64,000 nucleotides of DNA from positions 31,077 to 95,076 of the forward strand of contig CAAGCF010000004.1 in NCBI GenBank assembly GCA_900768265.1. Reading direction: 5' to 3'. The DNA is from an uncultured Collinsella sp. Lineage in GTDB: Bacteria > Actinomycetota > Coriobacteriia > Coriobacteriales > Coriobacteriaceae. Positions 9,679-16,519 of this stretch are shown here, in pieces (within the stretch, counting starts at the first letter, position 1; each line of letters begins with the position of its first letter). The notes below the pieces were generated by a model. The model ran no database searches and was not told where the DNA came from. It was given only the letters and a program-made list of their open reading frames with translations. A program made the translations under genes and the position numbers.

Positions 9679-9715
9679 AATCTTATATATAGAGACTTAG
9701 ATTTGTGTATAAGAT
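9679..9715 (+). promoter_or_regulatory. clpB control element shared with dnaK
   Basis: AATCTTA-N11-TTAGATT at 9679-9703 matches the dnaK element in arms and spacing. A further TATAAGAT (9708-9715) is the exact complement of ATCTTATA (9680-9687). It lies 79-115 bp before the clpB start. It is a candidate HspR operator, overlapping a likely -10 word (TATAAG). Confidence 0.6.
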
Positions 9716-9793
9716 CGCGCAAAGCTGGCAACAATACTTCTCGAACAACGTGAAGCCGCCCCGTAGGGCGGCTGCCCCAAGAGAGGTGATTCC

Positions 9794-12421
9794 ATGAGAA
9801 TCGATAAGCTAGCAATGACGTCGCGCGAGGCGCTGCAGACCGCCATGAGCACGGCTGCCGACGCGCAGGCCGGCGCGGTAGAGCCGATTCACCTGCTGTC
9901 CGCCCTGCTCGGTGCCGGCGAGCGCAATATCTCCGTGATCATAGAGCGCATCGGTGCCGACCCGGCTCAGCTCGCACGCTCCACACAGGATGCCATCGAC
10001 CACGCGCCCAAGGTTTCGGGCGAGGGTCAGCAGATGGGTCTGTCTAACGAGCTCGTCCGTGTCATCGAAAAGGCCGAGAAGAAGGCCACCAAGATGGGCG
10101 ACAGCTTTGTAGTGACCGAGCATCTACTGATGGCACTTGCCGAGGACAAGGGCGAGGCGGGCCGCGTGCTGCGCGATGCCGGCGTGACCAAGGAGCGCAT
10201 CGAGCAAGTCTACGAGGAACTGCGTGGCGATGACCGCGTGACGTCTGCCGAGGATAAGACGCAGTTTGAGGCGCTGGAGCAGTACGGTCGCAACATCTGT
10301 GACCTCGCCCGCGCCGGCAAACTCGACCCGGTCATCGGCCGTACCGATGAGATTCGCCGCACCATCCAGGTCCTGTCCCGTCGCACCAAGAACAACCCCG
10401 TGCTCATTGGCGAGCCGGGCGTCGGCAAGACGGCCATCGTCGAGGGCATCGCCCAGCGTATCGTGGCCGGCGACGTGCCGAGCACGCTGCGCGACCGCGA
10501 CCTCATCGAGCTCGACATGAGCGCGCTGGTCGCCGGTGCCAAGTACCGTGGTGAGTTCGAGGACCGCTTGAAGGCCGTGCTCAAGGAGGTACAGAAGTCC
10601 GAGGGCAAGGTCATCCTGTTCATCGATGAGCTCCACACCATCGTGGGCGCGGGTGCCACCGAGGGCTCCATGGACGCCGGCAACATCCTGAAGCCTGCAC
10701 TCGCCCGTGGCGACCTGCACGCGATCGGCGCGACCACGCTTGACGAGTACCGCAAGTACATCGAGAAGGACGCGGCGCTCGCCCGCCGTTTCCAGACCGT
10801 GATGGTCTCCGAGCCCACCGTCGAGGACACCATCTCGATCCTGCGTGGCCTCAAGGAGAAGTACGAGATCTTCCACGGCGTGCATATCACCGATAGCGCG
10901 CTCGTGGCGGCTGCCGACCTCTCCGATCGCTATATCGCCGACCGTTTCCTGCCCGACAAGGCCATCGACCTGGTCGATGAGGCGGCAAGCCGCCTACGCA
11001 TGGAGCTCGACAGCATGCCGGTCGAGATTGACGCCACCACGCGTCAGCTCACCCAGCTGCAGATCGAGGAGCAGGCGCTCATGAAGGAGACCGATGACGC
11101 CTCCAAGGAGCGTCTGGAGGCCCTGCGTCAGGAGATCGCCGAGGTCCAGGAAAAGCTCAACGTGCAAAAGGCCGGCTGGCTCAACCAAAAGAACGCCATC
11201 GACCACGTGCAGGAGCTTAAGGGCCAGCTTGACGAGGCCAAGAGCGAAGAGGAGCGCGCGACGCGCAACGGCGACCTGGGCCGTGCGTCCGAGCTGCGCT
11301 TCTCCGTGATTCCGGGCCTGCAGCAGCAGATTCAGGATTCCGAGGCCGCGCTCGAGGCACAAAAGCAGCAGGACGGCGAGGGCCTCAACGAACAGGTGAC
11401 CTCCGATGAGATCGCCGAGGTCGTGAGCGCTTGGACCGGCGTGCCCGTGTCCAAGATGATGCAGGGCGAGCTCGACAAGCTCAAGGGCCTGGAGGGCGAG
11501 CTGCATAAGCGCGTCATCGGTCAGGATGAGGCGGTCTCCGCTGTGGCCGCGGCCGTACGTCGCAGCCGTGCGGGCCTCTCCGATCCGGACAAGCCCATCG
11601 GCAGCTTCTTCTTCCTGGGCCCCACCGGCGTGGGCAAGACCGAGCTCGCCAAGGCGCTTGCCGAGTGCCTGTTCGATGACGAGCGCGCGCTCGTGCGTAT
11701 CGACATGTCCGAGTACATGGAGAAGTTCAGCGTCCAGCGTCTGATCGGTGCACCTCCGGGATACGTGGGCTACGACGAGGGCGGCCAGCTCACCGAAGCC
11801 GTGCGCCGTCGTCCGTACTCCGTGATCTTGCTCGACGAGATGGAGAAGGCCCATCCGGATGTCTTTAACGTGCTGCTGCAGGTGCTTGATGACGGCCGTC
11901 TGACCGATGGCCAGGGTCGCCAGGTGTCCTTCAAGAACACGATTATCATCATGACGTCCAACGTGGGTTCCAAGGCTATCGCCGAGCTTTCCGGCAAGGA
12001 CGAGGAGGAGATGCGCCATCAGGTCGACGCGGCCATGGCTCAGACCTTCCGCCCCGAGTTCCTCAACCGTATCGACGATATCGTGGTGTTCCATCCGCTC
12101 GGCATGGCGCAGATCGAGAAGATCGTCGACATCCAGCTCGCCGACGTCCGCGCGCGTCTGGCCAAGGAGCGCATGACGCTTGCCATCACCCCGGCGGCCA
12201 AGCAGATGCTCGCCGTGGGTGGCCTGGACCCTGTGTTCGGTGCCCGTCCGCTCAAGCGCCTGGTCCAGCGCGAGGTCGTGGACGCCATCGCCGCCGCCAT
12301 CATCGACGGCACGGTGCGCGAGGGCGATCAGGTGACGGTCGATGTCGACAAGGACGGCGGCTTTACCGTCGTGTGCGATAACACGCCGGCGGCCACCTAC
12401 GAGGTTCCCGACGCCGAGTAG
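9794..12421 (+). CDS. clpB: ATP-dependent disaggregase ClpB
   Basis: This 875-residue Hsp100 has an N-terminal double Clp-N repeat (residues 1-145), a first AAA+ module with Walker A GEPGVGKT at 206-213, a long coiled-coil middle domain (about 410-530) and a second AAA+ module with GPTGVGKT near residue 610. The C-terminal sensor-2 sequence GARPLKRLVQREV follows. The middle domain separates ClpB from ClpA and ClpC. It works with DnaK/DnaJ/GrpE to extract proteins from aggregates. The ATG has GAGAGGTG upstream. It is monocistronic, ended by a strong terminator, and probably co-regulated with dnaK. Confidence 0.98.
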   Translation: MRIDKLAMTSREALQTAMSTAADAQAGAVEPIHLLSALLGAGERNISVIIERIGADPAQLARSTQDAIDHAPKVSGEGQQMGLSNELVRVIEKAEKKATKMGDSFVVTEHLLMALAEDKGEAGRVLRDAGVTKERIEQVYEELRGDDRVTSAEDKTQFEALEQYGRNICDLARAGKLDPVIGRTDEIRRTIQVLSRRTKNNPVLIGEPGVGKTAIVEGIAQRIVAGDVPSTLRDRDLIELDMSALVAGAKYRGEFEDRLKAVLKEVQKSEGKVILFIDELHTIVGAGATEGSMDAGNILKPALARGDLHAIGATTLDEYRKYIEKDAALARRFQTVMVSEPTVEDTISILRGLKEKYEIFHGVHITDSALVAAADLSDRYIADRFLPDKAIDLVDEAASRLRMELDSMPVEIDATTRQLTQLQIEEQALMKETDDASKERLEALRQEIAEVQEKLNVQKAGWLNQKNAIDHVQELKGQLDEAKSEEERATRNGDLGRASELRFSVIPGLQQQIQDSEAALEAQKQQDGEGLNEQVTSDEIAEVVSAWTGVPVSKMMQGELDKLKGLEGELHKRVIGQDEAVSAVAAAVRRSRAGLSDPDKPIGSFFFLGPTGVGKTELAKALAECLFDDERALVRIDMSEYMEKFSVQRLIGAPPGYVGYDEGGQLTEAVRRRPYSVILLDEMEKAHPDVFNVLLQVLDDGRLTDGQGRQVSFKNTIIIMTSNVGSKAIAELSGKDEEEMRHQVDAAMAQTFRPEFLNRIDDIVVFHPLGMAQIEKIVDIQLADVRARLAKERMTLAITPAAKQMLAVGGLDPVFGARPLKRLVQREVVDAIAAAIIDGTVREGDQVTVDVDKDGGFTVVCDNTPAATYEVPDAE

Positions 12422-12465
12422 ATTTTGGGCCATGCCTTAAAATCTACTAGCCGTCTCTAAACGCC

Positions 12466-12502
12466 AAGGGCGGCGGATCCAATTGGGTCCGCCGCCCTTT
12501 TT
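12466..12502 (+). terminator. clpB terminator
   Basis: AAGGGCGGCGGA pairs with TCCGCCGCCCTT around a short AT loop, followed by TTTT. It starts about 45 bp after the clpB stop. Confidence 0.9.
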
Positions 12503-12554
12503 CGTGCGACAATCGATGGTGTTAAATGCGAGTACATGGCAAGGAGCTATGCAG

Positions 12555-12728
12555 ATGAAAGACGAGATCAAGACAAGCGCGCCGGCACCCAAGCCTGCGC
12601 CTAAGCCGGCACCCAAGCCGCGCGACCCCTACATCCGTGCCGAGAACGAGGACGACGACGGCTACGATCCCTACAGCGATCGCCGCCCCGAGCGTGAGCC
12701 GATGTTCGAAGCCGATCCGTGGCGCTGA
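12555..12728 (+). CDS. Small proline-rich acidic protein, unknown
   Basis: This is a 57-residue protein. Residues 8-22 form a run of A-P-K-P repeats, followed by an acidic segment (AENEDDDGYDPYSD) and a charged end closing with FEADPWR. No function is recognised. ATG 12555 is chosen because AAGGAG lies eight bases upstream; ATG 12549 is only two bases from that site, and the longer frame from 12483 begins inside the clpB terminator. It is bounded by the clpB terminator and an inverted repeat, so it is probably a separate gene. Composition suggests an intrinsically disordered, perhaps tail-like polypeptide. Confidence 0.6.
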   Translation: MKDEIKTSAPAPKPAPKPAPKPRDPYIRAENEDDDGYDPYSDRRPEREPMFEADPWR

Positions 12729-12753
12729 GTGCCACCCAAAAGGCCACCAATAA

Positions 12754-12818
12754 GTTGCGGTGAAATAGGGACTGTTTTGCGGTTTGACCAGCAAAAACAA
12801 TCCCTATTTCACCGCAAC
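12754..12818. repeat. RGGGAC palindrome, type 5 (27-bp stem)
   Basis: GTTGCGGTGAAATAGGGACT and seven more bases (12754-12780) pair with 12791-12818 except for an extra A and one substitution. The loop is GGTTTGACCA. It sits between two convergent genes and carries the AGGGAC word seen in the other palindromes. It may serve as a bidirectional terminator, though no T-run follows. Confidence 0.85.
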
Positions 12819-12860
12819 TGCGTTGGGGATGTGGGCGTTGGGCGGCTGTCTTCGGGCCGG

Positions 12861-14363
12861 CTAGTCCTGGGCCTTGATGCTCGGCAGCAGGATCTGCGCG
12901 AGGTAGTCGGTCTCGAGTTTGGTCGCGGCGTCGGCTTTGCCGTCTTTGCCGACCAGTACGTTCTTGATCTGGCTATAGGTGTAGCGGTTGCCGGTCGTAA
13001 GCTCGACAAGCTCAATGGCCGTGTCCATGGGGTAGGTTGACACGGGGTTCTGCGTCCGTCCGTTGATGGTCTGGGGCACCACGTACGGATAGACGGGGCC
13101 GCTGGCGTAGACGGTGTAGCCGTTGCCTAGATTGGCCGCACCCAAAACCGTATCGCCCTCATCGGGCGTAAAGCTCTCGTCCTCGCGCACGGCGACGAGC
13201 GTCACGAGCGGCGTATTGGCGTCGTCGCCCAGATAGATGCATAGCGTGCTGCCGTTTTGCCAAGTTGCGACCTTGCCGTACCACTCGACAGGAATATCGA
13301 GCTGATACAGGTCCGTTGCCTTATGTCGAGCATCGGCGTCGCGGGCCGCCTGTGCCTTTTGCGCGCTCACGGCATTGACGGCGGCGTCGCGCCGTGCGGT
13401 TGCCGCCTGCTGGAGCACCTTGGCGGTGGCGGCGGAGCTCGCGCCTCCCTCCTCGGCATATTTGGCGGCGGCATCGATTTGGTCGTCAGTCACCGTGTCG
13501 GCCGAAGGCACCTTAAGCTTAAAGGTGGCCTGGGCACTCAAATCCTGCCCATCGCTCTTGACCGTAACCTGCGCCTTGGTGGTCGGGACGGTGTAGATGG
13601 TGCCGTCTTCCGCGATGGGGGATCCAGCAATGGAGAGCGTGTAATCGCCGGGCAGCAGCTTGATGCCGCGACCATGCTCATCAACGTAGAGCGTTTCGCT
13701 CACGGAAGAACCGTCGGAATCCTGCCCGCTCACCTGTACGGGAATCATGGAGCCAGTTGAGCAGTCGAGGCCCGCGGCATGCACGCCAATCTGCACCGAC
13801 ATCATCGTGTGCGCATTGGCGGCGACAGTGGCAGCCTGCTCTTGCTGATATTCGTTCCAGGCAGCATAGCCTGCGCCGCCGGCGACGAGCGCGACGGCCA
13901 CAATGCCGGCAACCATCAGGTTGCGGCGCTTGGGCGACATCTTGCGGTGACGGGCCTCGGCCTCATGTGCCGAAGGAACGGACGGTAGGGGAATATCGCC
14001 CATGGCGATGGTCTCGTCCACGGCAGGTGCAGAGCCTAAGCCAGGGAGCTCGCGGGTCAGCGAATCTTCGGCCGGCAAGCTGTCGAGCAAGATGGTTTCC
14101 TCGCTCGTGTCAGATTCGGGCTGGTCGTCGGCCTTGCATTCGGATTCCTCGTGCCCCGCCTCGTCTTCGGTGGGCGCGGCGCCATCGTCTTTTGCATCCT
14201 GATCATCGGGCTGCGCCTCGATTTCCGGCTCATCCAGCACATCAACGCTCGAATCGTCAAACGCAATCTCGGCCAGCGCGATCTGGTCTAGGCTCTCCAG
14301 GGCCTCGGCACACGCTTCTGCATCTTGGGCCGCATCCTCTTGGCCCATCGTCTCATCTTTCAT
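12861..14363 (-). CDS. Single-anchor membrane protein with acidic cytoplasmic domain, unknown
   Basis: This 500-residue protein has an acidic low-complexity N-terminal region (residues 1-135), a basic patch (HRKMSPKRRN) and one membrane helix at about 147-167 (LMVAGIVAVALVAGGAGYAAW). A large outer domain of about 330 residues contains an Ala-rich, probably helical stretch. The order implies cytoplasmic N-terminus and extracellular C-terminus. No enzymatic motif is recognised. The early outer domain (VYVDEHGRGIKLLPGDYTLSI-like region) resembles a small beta domain. ATG 14363 is chosen, with GGGGGAT before it; the frame upstream to 14426 looks non-coding. It is monocistronic. Phosphorylation or FHA binding of the acidic part is conceivable but unproven. 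Confidence 0.75.
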   Translation of the reverse strand: MKDETMGQEDAAQDAEACAEALESLDQIALAEIAFDDSSVDVLDEPEIEAQPDDQDAKDDGAAPTEDEAGHEESECKADDQPESDTSEETILLDSLPAEDSLTRELPGLGSAPAVDETIAMGDIPLPSVPSAHEAEARHRKMSPKRRNLMVAGIVAVALVAGGAGYAAWNEYQQEQAATVAANAHTMMSVQIGVHAAGLDCSTGSMIPVQVSGQDSDGSSVSETLYVDEHGRGIKLLPGDYTLSIAGSPIAEDGTIYTVPTTKAQVTVKSDGQDLSAQATFKLKVPSADTVTDDQIDAAAKYAEEGGASSAATAKVLQQAATARRDAAVNAVSAQKAQAARDADARHKATDLYQLDIPVEWYGKVATWQNGSTLCIYLGDDANTPLVTLVAVREDESFTPDEGDTVLGAANLGNGYTVYASGPVYPYVVPQTINGRTQNPVSTYPMDTAIELVELTTGNRYTYSQIKNVLVGKDGKADAATKLETDYLAQILLPSIKAQD

Positions 14364-14484
14364 ATATCCCCCAAGCTCAATATCGGGACAACACTGTACC
14401 CAAAAATGGAGCCATATAAAGCGCATGCGAAATATAAGATCCGATTTAACCCGAGCGCATCGTTCAGTCGCATCCTCGCGGCAG

Positions 14485-14527
14485 CAAAAAGCCCCCGGAA
14501 CGCGAACGAATCACATTCCGGGGGCTC
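14485..14527 (-). terminator. Terminator of the TetR/membrane-protein operon
   Basis: Read on the minus strand, GAGCCCCCGGAA pairs with TTCCGGGGGC around a 16-nt loop and is followed by TTTTTGC. It lies 70 bp beyond the stop at 14597. Confidence 0.9.
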
Positions 14528-14596
14528 TGCAATGCGTTGAGTTGCGCGGAGCCGGTTATGCGGCTTCGTACCCAAGCGATGTTTGCGTCAGGCGCG

Positions 14597-15604
14597 CTAC
14601 TCGGCGTGCGCGTAATCAACCTTGGCGCGGCGAGCGGTGGCCTTCTCCCAATCGCTGGTGCCCTCAAAGACATCCTGCTTGTAGGGATTGCGGCCGAGCT
14701 TCTTGGCACGGTAGGCGATGTAGATGATTGCGGCGACGTTGGCGACCAGTGCGGCGATCGAGACCGCGGTAGCGGCGCCGGCGTCGAGCGTGGAGTGGGT
14801 CACAAAGATGGACTCCTCCTGGAAGTACGGGAACACCTGGGCAAACATGCACCAAATGGCCAGCGTAAAGGCGCGGTTCTGGATCCAGCCGCCCTTGTTC
14901 CAGATAAAGGCGGCGACGGTGGGCGCCAGCAGCAGCGCAAAGCCGCAGAACCAGGAGTGGGTGGGCAGGCAGTTGTAGGTGTAGCAGAAGTTCCAGATAT
15001 CGTAGGCGATGATGTAGACCCAGGTCATGTCGGGCCACAGCATATCGGTCTTGTCCTCGGAGGCGTAGACGCTCCACCAACCGGTCATGCAGAAGATGTT
15101 GATGAGACCGGCGATGCCGTTGAACACGTTGTTCCAGCCGGCCAGCTGCGTAGCACCTTCGGAGGTGACCCAAGTGGACTGGCCCAGGACAAAGAAGTGA
15201 TAGGCGCTCTCGAAGTCGGACACGACGGCGATCAAGATGTTGATGGCGACGATTACAAACGGCCACGCGCGGAACCAATGCGCCTTACCGATCTTTCCCC
15301 ACTGGTACTTAATGGCAATGAAGCCCCAGCAACCGGCCAGCGCCGCGTATACCTTGGCGTAGTGGAACCAGCTGTTCTGGTACACATGGGTGGGGTTGGT
15401 GAGCGCCCACTCGGCGCCCTGTGAGACGCCGATGGCGATGGCGACGCAGTAGATGGTCATGGCCAGCGGAGCCACGCCAAAGATGATTGCCGCGCCCAGC
15501 TTGGTGCGGCGGCCGACCTCGTTGAGCACGATCAGGCCAATAAAGACCATGGCCCAGCCGGCCCAGTGGATAAGGGTATCGCTACCCCAAACATCGAACA
15601 GCAT
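14597..15604 (-). CDS. Polytopic membrane protein, DUF5692-like
   Basis: This 335-residue protein has about eight to nine hydrophobic helices, many aromatic residues and a charged cytoplasmic tail (KATARRAKVDYAHAE). It begins MLFDVWGSDTLIHWAGWAMVFIG. Overall it looks like the uncharacterised DUF5692 family of anaerobic gut bacteria; this assignment is from memory of the family's appearance and is moderate. It starts 63 bp after the TetR gene on the same strand with a good GGAGAG site, so the two are probably co-transcribed. The substrate or role is unknown; a transporter or membrane enzyme for something sensed by the TetR protein is an inference. Confidence 0.7.
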   Translation of the reverse strand: MLFDVWGSDTLIHWAGWAMVFIGLIVLNEVGRRTKLGAAIIFGVAPLAMTIYCVAIAIGVSQGAEWALTNPTHVYQNSWFHYAKVYAALAGCWGFIAIKYQWGKIGKAHWFRAWPFVIVAINILIAVVSDFESAYHFFVLGQSTWVTSEGATQLAGWNNVFNGIAGLINIFCMTGWWSVYASEDKTDMLWPDMTWVYIIAYDIWNFCYTYNCLPTHSWFCGFALLLAPTVAAFIWNKGGWIQNRAFTLAIWCMFAQVFPYFQEESIFVTHSTLDAGAATAVSIAALVANVAAIIYIAYRAKKLGRNPYKQDVFEGTSDWEKATARRAKVDYAHAE

Positions 15605-15667
15605 GCTGCTCTCCTTTCACACGCCCGCGGCCCCTCTTCCGATCGCGGGCAGTTTGGCCAAATGTCT

Positions 15668-16330
15668 TCAGTTCTGGGGCTTGCGCTCCGGATACTTGGC
15701 GGTATAGCCCTCGATGTGGAGTGTCGAGGCGATGATTTCCTTGACCGTCTCGTCGGGCACATCGGGGTGCGTACGGATATACATCAACAACCCCATGATG
15801 AGGGTGTAGAACGTCTCGTAGACATGGTCGATGCGCAGCTCGTGATGGGCGACAAAGTCCACCACGGTGGTGTCGCAGATGTACTGAGCCACGCGCTGAA
15901 CCACGTTGTGCAGAAAGCCGCCGTAGAGTGCGCCGCTGCTCGAGGTCAGGGTGCTCGGCAGCTCGCGACCGCTGGCGACCAAGCGCTTAAAGAGCGGGGC
16001 GACGGTGTCGAGTGCGCCCTCGATATCACCGACGACGCGGCTGGCATTCCACTGTTCGAGCTCGGAGATAAAACCGTCGATTGCCTCGTCCATGACGGCG
16101 GTGACGGCGGCGTCCATGTCGGCGAAGTAGTGGTAGAACAGCGAGCGCGTGCAACCGGCTCGCTTGGTCACGGCCGAGACGGATAGATGCGACACGCCCA
16201 GCTCGGAGCTTACGGTGCGCACGGCATCGAGGATCTCGCGACGGCGTTCGTCGCCCGTCAGGCGCTTTGCCGCGCTATCGGATGCGGGGACGGCATCGAC
16301 CACAGAGGTATCTGTCGTGTTGTTGCCCAT
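15668..16330 (-). CDS. TetR-family transcriptional regulator
   Basis: This 220-residue regulator has a helix-turn-helix at about residues 48-70 (SVSAVTKRAGCTRSLFYHYF), the standard TetR N-terminal domain, preceded by a 20-residue disordered tail. A helical ligand domain follows. It is divergent from the large oxidoreductase gene at 16520. The intergenic region carries two TTGAC-N5-GTCAA palindromes that are natural operators for it, so it probably represses both itself (with the membrane protein at 14597) and the oxidoreductase. The ligand is unknown. Confidence 0.92.
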   Translation of the reverse strand: MGNNTTDTSVVDAVPASDSAAKRLTGDERRREILDAVRTVSSELGVSHLSVSAVTKRAGCTRSLFYHYFADMDAAVTAVMDEAIDGFISELEQWNASRVVGDIEGALDTVAPLFKRLVASGRELPSTLTSSSGALYGGFLHNVVQRVAQYICDTTVVDFVAHHELRIDHVYETFYTLIMGLLMYIRTHPDVPDETVKEIIASTLHIEGYTAKYPERKPQN

Positions 16331-16384
16331 GTTTTGCCGCCTTTCATCCTCTTTTGCCTGACCGTTCGCCTAACAGTCTTGAAT

Positions 16385-16430
16385 ATTGTTGACGGTTCGT
16401 CAATACTATTTTTGACACAATGTCAACAAT
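16385..16430. promoter_or_regulatory. Twin TetR operators
   Basis: TTGAC-GGTTC-GTCAA (16389-16403) and TTGAC-ACAAT-GTCAA (16412-16426) are perfect palindromes with centres 23 bp apart. The outer flanks ATTGTTGAC (16385-16393) and GTCAACAAT (16422-16430) are also complementary. The pair lies between divergent tetR and oxidoreductase genes, 55 bp from the tetR start. Confidence 0.8.
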
Positions 16431-16519
16431 GGCGGGTGAACGGCATGGGGGGCATGCCCGGCCTGCAAAAAAGAGGGGTGCCGCGGTCTCGCCGGGCTGT
16501 GGCAAGAGAAGGGACAACC

